Positions 1 to 6,675 of a stretch of DNA of 9,724 nt are shown in pieces. The stretch spans positions 1 through 9,724 of the forward strand of contig JBIKKG010000118.1 of the NCBI GenBank assembly GCA_044360485.1, in the 5' to 3' direction. The notes below the pieces were generated by a model. It saw nothing but the letters and a program-made list of their open reading frames with translations. It was not told where the DNA came from and did not search any database. Both the position numbers and the translations under genes were made by a program. The stretch's first letter is position 1, and every line of letters begins with the position of its first letter. This DNA comes from UBA4615 sp044360485. Lineage in GTDB: Bacteria; Pseudomonadota; Gammaproteobacteria; Burkholderiales; Burkholderiaceae_E.

Positions 1-333
1 GTTGGCAGCGCGCGTCTGCCCGATGCGCTTCCAGAGCGACGCGAACATGCGGTGGCCGCCATGCGTACGGCCATGGTGCGCAACATCGGCGGCACCGAGC
101 AATCGAGTCGGCCAGTGAGTATCACGGTGGTGAATGCAGCCGGCGTCGCGCAAGGAACCATTGCGGGGGTCGAGGTTCAGGCCAACGGAAAGATGCGCGA
201 CACCGAAGTGGTGCTGCTTGCGCGTTTCGCCGCCGATGGCGATCGGGCATGGCAGGCTGTGGTCCTGGGCCCGCGTCCTGATCGCGAACAGGCCGCGCTC
301 TTTCTCGAATCCTTGCGGGTCATGCGCCCATGA
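1..333 (+). CDS. 3' end of an unidentified protein (truncated by window edge)
   Basis: The frame is open from the first base to a TGA at 331-333, so this is the C-terminal 110 residues of a longer protein. A GTG at 52 could serve as a start, but nothing stops the frame upstream of it and no ribosome binding site is evident there, so truncation by the window edge is the simpler reading. The visible part looks like a soluble alpha/beta domain: alternating beta-type stretches (SITVVNAAG, EVVLLARFAADGDRAWQAVVLG) followed by a short C-terminal helix ending in ALFLESLRVM. I see no catalytic motif, membrane segment or cysteine pair, and I do not recognise the family. Its stop codon overlaps the start of the following MFS transporter gene (ATGA at 330-333), so the two are probably co-transcribed and translationally coupled. 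The presence of a gene is fairly secure; its function is unknown. Confidence 0.65.
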   Translation, partial: VGSARLPDALPERREHAVAAMRTAMVRNIGGTEQSSRPVSITVVNAAGVAQGTIAGVEVQANGKMRDTEVVLLARFAADGDRAWQAVVLGPRPDREQAALFLESLRVMRP

Positions 334-1586
334 CCGATCGCGTTCTCGATGCCCGCGGTGAGTACGCCACAGGTGTGCTGGCGGTGCGTATTTTCGGATG
401 CTTCGCGGCCGGCTACTTCATGTCCTACGGACTGAGGTCGGTCAATGCCGTGCTCGCCCCCGAGCTGATGGCAGAGATTGGTTTGAGCCACTCCCAGATG
501 GGCTCGCTTTCAAGCGCTTATTTCCTGGCGTTTGCGCTCATGCAGTTGCCATTGGGTGTGTGGCTCGACCGGTTCGGTCCGCGTCGGGTCAATGCTGTAC
601 TCATGGGTGTGGCGGCATTCGGTTGTGCGCTCTTTGCTCTGGCCCACAGTTTCGGTTCGTTGTGGGTCGGTCGCGCCATGGTCGGTGCAGGCGTGGCTGC
701 GGCGCTGATGGCATCGCTCACGGCCTTTCGTCAATGGTTTGCACCGGGTATGCAAACCCGGCTGGCTGCCTGGATGCTGATGGCCGGTACCGCGGGTGTT
801 CTCACGGTCACCGTTCCCGTGCATCGTGCCTTGCCGGTGTTGGGATGGCGAGGAGTGTTCTGGGTGGCCGCAGGCTTGTTGTGCGCGATTGGCCTTCTGA
901 TGTGGATGGTCTTGCCGCGCGGGCGTGAGCTGCGAAACCCCTCGACACAGCGCTTTTTCGAGTCGATGGCCGGTTATCGCGAGGTGTTTCGCAATGGCTA
1001 TTTCTGGCGCATGTCGATGACCGCTGGCATTGTGCAGGGCGGCTTCGTGGCGATGCAAAGTCTCTGGATCGGGCCCTGGTTGGACAAGGTGCTGGGCTTC
1101 AGTGGCGACGAGCGCGCTGATCGGCTCTTCGCCTTCAACTTCGGATTGCTGCTCAGTTTTATGGCCCTAGGGTGGCTGGCGCCCAGGGTCTCGCCCGAGC
1201 GTCCGGCGCTGGCTCGCATCGTGGCCTGGGGTACCTTGGCCGTGGTCGCGCTGGAGCTCTTTATTGCTTGGGCCCCAGGTCCGTCGTCGTGGTGGATCTG
1301 GTTGGGCTATGCCGCAGCCGCTACGGTATACACCCTGGTGCAGCCTCGGGTGGGTCAGGCTTTTCCCCAACACCTCGCTGGGCGCGCCCTCACGGGTTTC
1401 AATCTGGTGATCTTCAGTTGGATGTTCTTAAGCCAGTGGGGGTTCGGTGTGGCGATTGACGCGGCACGCGCCAGTGGTCTGAGCGAGCCACAGGCATTCC
1501 GAACGGCTCTGGTCGGTCTGGCGGGTTTGCATGGCGTCTGTCTGGCGGCATTCGTGCTGTGGCCACGTCGATGGGGTGGCCGCTGA
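330..1586 (+). CDS. MFS (major facilitator superfamily) transporter
   Basis: This encodes a 418-residue inner-membrane transporter with the usual length and about twelve hydrophobic segments. The MFS signature loop between TM2 and TM3 is visible near residues 75-88 as GVWLDRFGPRRV, matching the G-x3-D-R-x-G-x-R-R pattern. The N-terminal half includes FGCFAAGYFMSYGLRSVNAVLAP, the first membrane helix with a substrate-pore-like region; a hydrophilic central loop lies around LPRGRELRNPSTQRFFE (about residues 193-210). The start overlaps the stop of the preceding gene (ATGA), which fixes the ATG at 330; no strong Shine-Dalgarno precedes it, as expected for coupled translation. The general shape resembles the CynX/NarK-like anion or organic-acid branch, but the substrate cannot be read from sequence. 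The next gene downstream is convergent. Confidence 0.9.
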   Translation: MTDRVLDARGEYATGVLAVRIFGCFAAGYFMSYGLRSVNAVLAPELMAEIGLSHSQMGSLSSAYFLAFALMQLPLGVWLDRFGPRRVNAVLMGVAAFGCALFALAHSFGSLWVGRAMVGAGVAAALMASLTAFRQWFAPGMQTRLAAWMLMAGTAGVLTVTVPVHRALPVLGWRGVFWVAAGLLCAIGLLMWMVLPRGRELRNPSTQRFFESMAGYREVFRNGYFWRMSMTAGIVQGGFVAMQSLWIGPWLDKVLGFSGDERADRLFAFNFGLLLSFMALGWLAPRVSPERPALARIVAWGTLAVVALELFIAWAPGPSSWWIWLGYAAAATVYTLVQPRVGQAFPQHLAGRALTGFNLVIFSWMFLSQWGFGVAIDAARASGLSEPQAFRTALVGLAGLHGVCLAAFVLWPRRWGGR

Positions 1587-1597
1587 GCGCTGCATGG

Positions 1598-1609
1598 TCA
1601 GGCGCCTGA
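1598..1609. repeat. 12-bp perfect palindrome after the MFS gene
   Basis: TCAGGCGCCTGA lies 11 nt beyond the MFS stop codon and is perfectly self-complementary. With no spacer it makes only a short hairpin as RNA and has no T-run after it, so it is a poor intrinsic terminator. It could be a protein-binding site or chance. It begins the short convergent intergenic stretch that also holds the 13-bp tandem array. Confidence 0.4.
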
Positions 1610-1632
1610 TCTCGTCGATTTCGCCTGCCCTG

Positions 1633-1762
1633 CAGTTCAGGTGCCCAGTTCAGGTGCTCAGTTCAGGTGCTCAGTGCGGCTACTCAGTGCGGCTACTCAG
1701 CGCGTGTGCCTGATAGATCGGCTCAGTGCCAGGACTCAGCTCAAGGACTCAGTGCGCGTGTT
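1633..1762. repeat. Degenerate 13-bp tandem array, ten phased units
   Basis: Ten consecutive 13-bp units are in register, starting at 1633, 1646, 1659, 1672, 1685, 1698, 1711, 1724, 1737 and 1750. Nine of the ten begin with CAG (unit 7, TGATAGATCGGCT, is the exception), and most end in CT. Units 1-3 are CAGTTCAGGTGC followed by C, T, T; units 4-5 are identical (CAGTGCGGCTACT); units 8-9 are related (CAGTGCCAGGACT and CAGCTCAAGGACT). Neighbouring units resemble each other most, the pattern expected from repeated slippage duplication and later drift. The array fills most of the spacer between two convergent genes and runs through the stop codon and last eight codons of the EamA/DMT permease gene. 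No known repeat family is recognised. There are no unique spacers, so it is not CRISPR. Confidence 0.85.
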
Positions 1763-2809
1763 GACCCCGTTCGTGCCTTCAGGGTGGCCATATGCCGATC
1801 TCACCGCGAGCGCGACGCCGCCGACCAGCAGGCCGACGCCCAGACTGACCCAGAGATCAGGCCATGCGCCGCGCCACACATAGACATACCCCAGACCGGA
1901 TAGTGTCTCGAAGACGATGAGCTGGCCCATGAGCGGCACCGATAGCCGGCGAGACGCGATGCTCCAAAGTTGGGTACCGAGCCAGGACGCAAAAAGACCC
2001 AGCGCCAACATCCAGAGCACGAAGGCGCCTGGTTGCGGGCCCAGCCATGCACTGGTGCTCGAGCTGCCCTGATCCCCGGTGGTGAAGTTGGCACTCAAGC
2101 ATGTGACTGCCGCCCACGTGATTAACGCGAGTGGCAGGGTCATCAATCCCTGGGCGGTCGTCCAGGTGGCCGCACTCACGTGCGGATGCCGCTTCATCCA
2201 GCGTGCATTGCTGATGGCATAGCGTGTCCAGCATCCCACCGCAAAAAATGCAAGCGTTGCGCCCGCCACGGTCCGCATAGGCCCGCTGAAGGCGCTCGAT
2301 TCCGGCTGACGTGTTTCGAACGTGATCTGCGGGGCGTGGCCCACCGCCAGGCCGAGCGCTTCATGGCCGACCAGAGCGATGCCAGCGCCAATCACTCCGA
2401 GTGCAGGCAGCAGACGACGCCAGGGCAGTTCCTGATGGGATGCGTTGGCGACCAGTGCGATCGAGACTGGGAGGGTGCCGATGATGACCGCGGTCAGCGG
2501 ACCGTCTGCCAGTTGAACAGCCGCCGCCACGCAGCTGTAGTACACGATGTTCCCCACAGCCGAGAGCTGGATGGCTTCGATCCAGTCGGTACGGTGCAGC
2601 TGACGCAGCGCATGCCTGGCAGGCCACGCCAACACACAGGCCACTAACCCGAAGGCGGTGTAGCGACCTGCCGCCAGCAGTGCTGCCGGATAGTCCGGCA
2701 ACAGCAGCGGGACCAGGAAGATCAGCCCCCAGCACAGCCCTGCAGCTGCTGCACAGGCCAGCCCCGCTGCGTGTTCGTTCCCTTGGCCGTTGCTGGGTTG
2801 CGGCGTCAA
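1736..2809 (-). CDS. EamA/DMT-family permease
   Basis: A 357-residue polytopic inner-membrane protein of the drug/metabolite transporter superfamily, with about ten hydrophobic segments in two EamA-like halves. Recognisable stretches are the first helix (GLACAAAAGLCWGLIFLVPL, residues 16-35), the LLAAGRYTAFGLV segment, ADGPLTAVIIGTLPVSIAL (residues 101-119), and the second-half end VPLMGQLIVFETLSGLGYVYVW (residues 291-312). It is longer than the usual 290-310 residues, mainly from loops at about 155-180 and 240-260. The open frame continues upstream to an ATG at 2956, but that would bury 49 non-hydrophobic, racemase-overlapping codons at the N-terminus. I chose the TTG at 2809-2807, which overlaps the TGA of the upstream CoA-transferase gene (TTGA) and places the first helix near residue 15. 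The last codons lie inside the 13-bp array. The substrate is unknown; small metabolite or amino-acid efflux is typical of the family. Confidence 0.82.
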   Translation of the reverse strand: MTPQPSNGQGNEHAAGLACAAAAGLCWGLIFLVPLLLPDYPAALLAAGRYTAFGLVACVLAWPARHALRQLHRTDWIEAIQLSAVGNIVYYSCVAAAVQLADGPLTAVIIGTLPVSIALVANASHQELPWRRLLPALGVIGAGIALVGHEALGLAVGHAPQITFETRQPESSAFSGPMRTVAGATLAFFAVGCWTRYAISNARWMKRHPHVSAATWTTAQGLMTLPLALITWAAVTCLSANFTTGDQGSSSTSAWLGPQPGAFVLWMLALGLFASWLGTQLWSIASRRLSVPLMGQLIVFETLSGLGYVYVWRGAWPDLWVSLGVGLLVGGVALAVRSAYGHPEGTNGVNTRTESLS

Positions 2810-3846
2810 CGGGTGATGTCGAGGATACGGTCGGGGTGTGGGAAGGGATCGAGACCGTAGAGCGAATTGGCCTGGTTGTGGGGGTGGCTCGCGGCTTCGA
2901 TGAAATTGAGCACTGGCGCGGCACAGGCATCGAAGCGTTCGGCGTGCTGGCCCCACTCTGCAAGTGGGCGCTTGGCGAAGGCTGCAGAAAACTTGGCGAC
3001 CGTGTCGGGCCAGGTACTGCGGTCGTTCTGTTTGGACAGGTCGATCTGTCCCTCAAGCCCGGTCATTTTGACCAGTTCGGCGTAGAACTTCGGCTCGATG
3101 GCGCCGACCGACATGTGGCGCCCATCCGAGGTGGCATAGACGCGGTAATACGGTGCCCCACCGTCGAGCACATTGGCTTCACGGTCGGTGGTCCAGCGGC
3201 CGGCGGCGAGCATGCCGTAGAAGATGTGCGACAGACCCACCGAGCCCGCCAGGATGCTCGAGGTGACCACGCTGCCGCGCCCGTCGACCGAACGTTTGAC
3301 CAGCGCCGAGAGAACGCCAACCGCCAGATGCATCGCTCCGCCACCGTAGTCGCCCACGACATTGAGCGGCGGCACCGGGGTGTCTTTGGTGCCGATCGCG
3401 TGCAGCAGACCGGATAGCGCCAGGTAGTTGATGTCGTGGCCTGCGCGCTCGGCGTAGGGACCTTTTGTGCCCCAGCCCGACAATCGCGCAATGACCAGCC
3501 TGGGATTGCTCTTGAGGAGGACGTCAGGACCCAGGCCTAAGCGCTCGATCACGCCCGGGCGAAACCCTTCGAGCATCACATCGGCGCCGTCGATCAGCGC
3601 GCGTGCTTGCGCCAGCCCTTCCGGGTTTTTGAGGTCGATCGCCACGGGCGTCTTGCCATAGTTGCTCAGATCGAAGCGCGGGTTGGTGGGCATGCCCAGA
3701 CCCGGGTCGGATGGCGGCGAAACGCGTTTGACATCGGCTCCCAGGCTGCGCAGCAGCTGACCGGCGAACGGAACAGGGCCGATCGCATGCAGTTCGATGA
3801 TCTTGATGCCAGCCAACGGCTGGTCTGCGGCGGTTTGCGCATTCAT
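2806..3846 (-). CDS. CaiB/BaiF CoA-transferase family protein, alpha-methylacyl-CoA racemase-like
   Basis: A 346-residue cytoplasmic enzyme of the family III CoA-transferase fold. The closest recognisable branch is alpha-methylacyl-CoA racemase, which epimerises 2-methylacyl-CoA thioesters. Family landmarks are present: IKIIELHAIGPVPFAGQLL at 14-32, LEGFRPGVIERLGLGP at 92-107, GHDINYLALSGLL at 136-148, NVVGDYGGGA at 162-171 and SVGAIEPKFYAEL at 246-258. By alignment from memory, His137, Asp166 and Glu251 correspond to the catalytic His126, Asp156 and Glu241 of the mycobacterial racemase MCR. The frame opens at 3885, but the ATG at 3846 has a good Shine-Dalgarno (GGGGAG, 3859-3854, 7 nt spacing) and begins at the usual N-terminus. 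The protein stops soon after HPHNQANSLYG and lacks the proline-rich PAPRFSRT-type tail seen in many homologues. It lies 84 nt after the FrnE-like gene and overlaps the DMT permease start. True substrate unknown. Confidence 0.9.
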   Translation of the reverse strand: MNAQTAADQPLAGIKIIELHAIGPVPFAGQLLRSLGADVKRVSPPSDPGLGMPTNPRFDLSNYGKTPVAIDLKNPEGLAQARALIDGADVMLEGFRPGVIERLGLGPDVLLKSNPRLVIARLSGWGTKGPYAERAGHDINYLALSGLLHAIGTKDTPVPPLNVVGDYGGGAMHLAVGVLSALVKRSVDGRGSVVTSSILAGSVGLSHIFYGMLAAGRWTTDREANVLDGGAPYYRVYATSDGRHMSVGAIEPKFYAELVKMTGLEGQIDLSKQNDRSTWPDTVAKFSAAFAKRPLAEWGQHAERFDACAAPVLNFIEAASHPHNQANSLYGLDPFPHPDRILDITR

Positions 3847-3930
3847 GTGGAGTCTCCCCGGTGTGGTGGTCTGGATCGGCCGCACTGGTTCCTGTGTAGA
3901 CGGATGGCGTGCGAGCGCTTCAGACCGATT

Positions 3931-4614
3931 CTAGCTTGCGACCTGATCAGGCTGGCGCGACTGTGCCAGTGCATCGGCCAGCGTGACACTGCCCTGGGCG
4001 CCTGAAACCCCCAGTTTCTGATTGAAGACAAAAAACGGCACGCCGCTGATGCCTAGCTGCCGCGCGCGCCGATCCATCTCGGCGATGTCATCCGTGCCTT
4101 CGCCGGTATCGAGCCAGGCACGGGCCTGGGCGCCATCCAAACCGACTTCGCCTGCGATGGCGGCCAGCACGCCACGGTCGCCAATAAAGCGTCCGTCGAC
4201 GAAGTACGCCTTGAACAAGGCCTCCACCAGTGCGTCGGCATTGTGGCCATCAGCCTGAGCCCAGGCAATCAGGCGATGCGCGTCCAGGGTGTTGGGCTGC
4301 CGTTCGATGTGATCGAAATTGAGGGACAGCCCGGCTTCCCGGCCGGCTGCTTTCACACGCTCATAGATCTGAGTGGCCCGGTCGGCGCCGCCGAATTTTT
4401 CTTCGAGGTATGCGCTGCGATCCACGCCTTGCGCCGGCAGGTTGGGGTTGAGCTGAAAAGGATGCCAGCGCACGGTGGGCCGCTGCGCTTCGGGCAGCGA
4501 TGCCAGCGCCTGTTCAAGATGCCGTTTGCCGATGTAACACCAGGGGCATACGACGTCGGAGACCACGTCAATGGTGTCGGGTGCGGCAGAGTGGTCTGGG
4601 GCGGATGGGTTCAT
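3931..4614 (-). CDS. FrnE/DsbA-family thioredoxin-fold oxidoreductase
   Basis: A 227-residue protein of the DsbA-like/FrnE group (2-hydroxychromene-2-carboxylate isomerase relatives). The thioredoxin-fold active site is visible as DVVCPWCYIGKRHLE, with the redox pair Cys23 and Cys26. The cis-proline loop is GISGVPFFVFNQK, Pro193, followed by VSGAQ, both typical of the family. A helical insert lies between, about residues 65-165 (SAYLEEKFGG to EVGLDGAQARAWL). There is no signal peptide, so it acts in the cytoplasm rather than as a periplasmic DsbA; FrnE homologues are thiol-disulfide oxidoreductases linked to oxidative stress. The start at 4614 is set by GAGG at 4624-4621 with 6 nt spacing; this Shine-Dalgarno overlaps the comM stop codon (TGAGG). 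The frame extends upstream to 4806, but only inside comM. The specific substrate is not inferable. Confidence 0.92.
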   Translation of the reverse strand: MNPSAPDHSAAPDTIDVVSDVVCPWCYIGKRHLEQALASLPEAQRPTVRWHPFQLNPNLPAQGVDRSAYLEEKFGGADRATQIYERVKAAGREAGLSLNFDHIERQPNTLDAHRLIAWAQADGHNADALVEALFKAYFVDGRFIGDRGVLAAIAGEVGLDGAQARAWLDTGEGTDDIAEMDRRARQLGISGVPFFVFNQKLGVSGAQGSVTLADALAQSRQPDQVAS

Positions 4615-4622
4615 GGGGATCC

Positions 4623-6137
4623 TCAGCAAAGTGACCGGCGCAGTCCGACCGCCTGGGCCAGATGGGTCGTGAGCAACCTGGGCGCAGCGTCCAGATCGGC
4701 GATGGTGCGGGCAAGGCGCAGCAATCGGGGCAGGGCGCGCGCGGACAGGCTCAGCCTTTGAATGGCCGCTCCCACCAGAGAGCGGCCAGCGTCGTCCAGC
4801 GCACAATGTGCCTCTAATTCGGGGCCATCGAGATCGGCATTGGGCCGGGCCTGGCGCAGCATGGCGCGCTCGCGGGCTTGCGCGACGCGTTCACGCACCA
4901 CGGCGCTGGACTCGCCCCTGGGCGCGTGGAGGATCTCTGACTCGGGTACGGCGGGGACATCGATGTGCATGTCGATGCGATCGAGCAGGGGCCCGGACAG
5001 GCGACCACGGTAGCGGGCGATGTCTTGGGATGCGCAGCGGCAGGTCCGGCTGGCATGGCCCAGATAACCACAGGGGCAGGGGTTCATGGCAGCCACCAAC
5101 TGAAAGGCCGCGGGAAACTCGCACTGCCGGGCCGCCCGCGAAATGCTCACGCGACCGACTTCCAGCGGCTCGCGCAGATGTTCGAGGGCGTCGCGGCGGA
5201 ACTCGCCGAGTTCGTCCAGGAACAACACACCCCGATGTGCGAGGGACACCTCGCCTGGGCGAGGGGTGCTGCCACCCCCGACCAGTGCCACCCCTGACAC
5301 AGAGTGATGCGGCGAACGGAAGGGCCGTTTGCGCCAGTGCTCGGGCTGGAAGCCATCGGCCGTGAGCGATTGCACCGCCGCTGATTCAAGCGCTTCATCG
5401 TCACTCATGGGCGGCAGCAGTCCAGGCAGTCGCCTGGCGAGCATGGATTTGCCGGTGCCGGGGGGACCGACCATCAGCAGACTGTGGCGCCCAGCAGCAG
5501 CGATTTCGAGTGCGCGCCGCGCAAACGCCTGACCCCGTACCTCGGACAGATCGTCCGCAACGGCCCCTGACGCCCAGACCGATGATGCAGTGGGTACTGT
5601 CTCGGGCAGCGGTAAAGGGGTATTGCTCGTGATGGCCTCCCAGACCTGGCGCAGGCTGTCGGCCGCTCGGGTGCCTGGGTAAGCGGCGGGCGAGGCGTCC
5701 CGGGCGCTGGGGGCGGGAAGAATCAGCAGCCCCGCTGCCCGGCTGCGCCGGATGGCTAAAGCCAGCACAAGGGCCCCTTTAATGGGACGAAGCGCGCCAG
5801 TGAGTGATAACTCACCCATGAGTTCGATGTGTTCGAGTTGTTTTGCCGGCAGCCCTGCAGCGGCGCTCAGGATGCCGATGGCGATCGGTAAATCGAAGCG
5901 TCCGGACCCTTTGGGCAGATCGGCTGGCGCGAGGTTGACTGTGATGCGCCGGTTGGGAAATTCGAAGCCTGAGTGCATGAGCGCAGCCCGCACCCGTTCC
6001 CGGCTTTCCCTGACCTCGGCATCAGGCAGGCCCACAATGTGAAAAGCCGGCAGGCCATTGGCCAGGTGCACCTCAACATTGACTGGCGGCGCCTCCAGGC
6101 CAATCAGCCCTCGGCTGCGGACGATGGCCAGCGACAT
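4623..6137 (-). CDS. comM: ComM/YifB-family Mg-chelatase-like AAA+ ATPase
   Basis: A 504-residue cytoplasmic ATPase of normal family length. Domain order: an N-terminal Lon-protease-like S5 fold (about 20-170, with NRRITVNLAPADLPKGSGRF at 62-81), the AAA+ Mg-chelatase core (about 190-395), and a C-terminal Mg-chelatase domain (about 400-500). Walker A is GPPGTGKS at 224-231; Walker B is VLFLDELGEF at 304-313; the arginine in SGPLLDRIDMHIDVP (Arg387) fits the arginine-finger position. A cysteine cluster (C354, C356, C366, C368, within MNPCPCGYLGH...CRC) may bind metal. In other bacteria ComM is a hexameric helicase that promotes branch migration of integrating DNA during natural transformation; it also occurs in species not known to be competent. 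The start at 6137 is preceded by AGGA with about 7 nt spacing. It follows ubiK by 53 nt, a common proteobacterial pairing, and sits 8 nt before the FrnE-like gene. Confidence 0.97.
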   Translation of the reverse strand: MSLAIVRSRGLIGLEAPPVNVEVHLANGLPAFHIVGLPDAEVRESRERVRAALMHSGFEFPNRRITVNLAPADLPKGSGRFDLPIAIGILSAAAGLPAKQLEHIELMGELSLTGALRPIKGALVLALAIRRSRAAGLLILPAPSARDASPAAYPGTRAADSLRQVWEAITSNTPLPLPETVPTASSVWASGAVADDLSEVRGQAFARRALEIAAAGRHSLLMVGPPGTGKSMLARRLPGLLPPMSDDEALESAAVQSLTADGFQPEHWRKRPFRSPHHSVSGVALVGGGSTPRPGEVSLAHRGVLFLDELGEFRRDALEHLREPLEVGRVSISRAARQCEFPAAFQLVAAMNPCPCGYLGHASRTCRCASQDIARYRGRLSGPLLDRIDMHIDVPAVPESEILHAPRGESSAVVRERVAQARERAMLRQARPNADLDGPELEAHCALDDAGRSLVGAAIQRLSLSARALPRLLRLARTIADLDAAPRLLTTHLAQAVGLRRSLC

Positions 6138-6190
6138 GTGGAGGTCCTGGGCAGAGCGCTGGCGACAATGGCCTGGCGTTCGGCTGCCGA

Positions 6191-6448
6191 TCAGCCGGGC
6201 TGGCGGGGCGCGGTCGGCGCAGTATCCGCGCCCGCGGCAAGCCTGGCCTCGAGGGCTTCAATGCGCTGACGCAGGCGCGCCACCATCTCTACCTGGATGT
6301 CGAACTCTTCGCGAGTGACCAGATCCATGCGCTGAAATGTCTGCGCCATCATGGCCTTGAGGTTGCGCTCAATGTCAGCGGCAGGGCTGGCGCGCAGCAG
6401 TTCCGTCATCCGCTGCTGGACATCCTGAAGAAGGGAAGGGCGGTCCAT
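6191..6448 (-). CDS. ubiK: Ubiquinone biosynthesis accessory factor UbiK (BMFP family)
   Basis: An 85-residue protein matching the BMFP/YqiC family. In E. coli UbiK helps the soluble Ubi complex make ubiquinone under aerobic conditions, working with UbiJ and binding lipids. Visible features are an amphipathic N-terminal helix (residues 1-40, MDRPSLLQDVQQRMTELLRA and on), the conserved motif MDLVTREEFDIQ at 41-52, and a coiled-coil-like C-terminal helix EMVARLRQRIEALEARLAA (54-72) with heptad leucine/isoleucine spacing, followed by a short Ala/Pro-rich tail. The length is typical of the family. The ATG at 6448 is preceded by GGAG with 7 nt spacing. It is the first gene of the minus-strand cluster, divergent from the TorF-family gene; no strong sigma-70 promoter was recognised upstream, though TAGACT (6502-6497 on the minus strand) is a weak -10 candidate. 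Confidence 0.93.
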   Translation of the reverse strand: MDRPSLLQDVQQRMTELLRASPAADIERNLKAMMAQTFQRMDLVTREEFDIQVEMVARLRQRIEALEARLAAGADTAPTAPRQPG

Positions 6449-6584
6449 AGAAGGGCTCCGAAGCGAGACGAGGCGGATGGGATAGGAGGCGAATTCAGTC
6501 TAGCACGCTGACTTTTGACGCTGGCATGGCGACTCAGACTCTCGACTTAGACCCAAGGGCTGACCCGGCGCGCACATGCCCCGT

Positions 6585-6612
6585 TGACCAACCTGGTGCA
6601 CCATGTTGGGGC
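6585..6612 (+). promoter_or_regulatory. Probable NtrC-binding site (two overlapping half-site pairs)
   Basis: The NtrC consensus is roughly GCACC-N5-GGTGC. Positions 6598-6612 read GCACC-ATGTT-GGGGC, nine of ten consensus bases. An overlapping pair at 6585-6599 reads TGACC-AACCT-GGTGC, eight of ten. Together they build an imperfect dyad from 6588 to 6609: outer arms CCAAC and GTTGG around the perfect palindrome TGGTGCACCA (6594-6603). The centre lies about 100 bp upstream of the predicted transcription start, a normal distance for an NtrC enhancer. The assignment is by motif and context, not proven. Confidence 0.7.
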
Positions 6613-6628
6613 GTTTGCTTGAGGAGAC

Positions 6629-6662
6629 CCAGCATGCGCCCCCTCAATTAGATCCATGCTGG
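6629..6662. repeat. Inverted repeat with 8-bp arms upstream of the sigma-54 promoter
   Basis: CCAGCATG at 6629-6636 is the exact reverse complement of CATGCTGG at 6655-6662, separated by 18 nt. The right arm overlaps the second NtrC-like site. It lies upstream of the predicted transcript start, so it more likely acts as DNA (a dimeric protein site or cruciform-capable dyad) than as an RNA hairpin, unless there is an earlier promoter. Confidence 0.5.
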
Positions 6663-6665
6663 TGC
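6651..6665 (+). promoter_or_regulatory. Second, weaker NtrC-like site
   Basis: GATCC-ATGCT-GGTGC matches GCACC-N5-GGTGC at eight of ten positions, with a perfect right half. Its right end is only 10 nt from the start of the -24 element, so if bound it could be a low-affinity governor site or might interfere with sigma-54 polymerase. It may equally be chance. Confidence 0.4.
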
Positions 6666-6675
6666 GAAATGCAGG

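Noticed and set aside
52..333. Complete small gene starting at GTG 52
   Set aside because: The frame is open to the window edge and no ribosome binding site precedes the GTG, so a truncated longer gene is more likely.
1598..1609. TCAGGCGCCTGA as intrinsic terminator of the MFS gene
   Set aside because: There is no loop spacer and no T-run after it, so the hairpin would be weak; kept only as a palindrome.
1633..1762. CRISPR array or short coding genes in the 13-bp repeats
   Set aside because: Units are contiguous with no spacers and far too short for CRISPR. Plus-strand frames of about 80 codons that pass through the array (1641-1883, 1667-1903) have no homology, no ribosome binding site and run antisense into the permease gene.
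2680..3417. A 245-codon plus-strand open frame opposite the racemase-like gene
   Set aside because: The opposite frame carries the conserved CaiB/BaiF motifs; this one has none and spans the junction of two real genes.
3868..3926. GGTCTG (3868-3873) with CAGACC (3921-3926) flanking the racemase leader
   Set aside because: Only 6-bp arms separated by nearly 50 nt; expected by chance and with no supporting motif.
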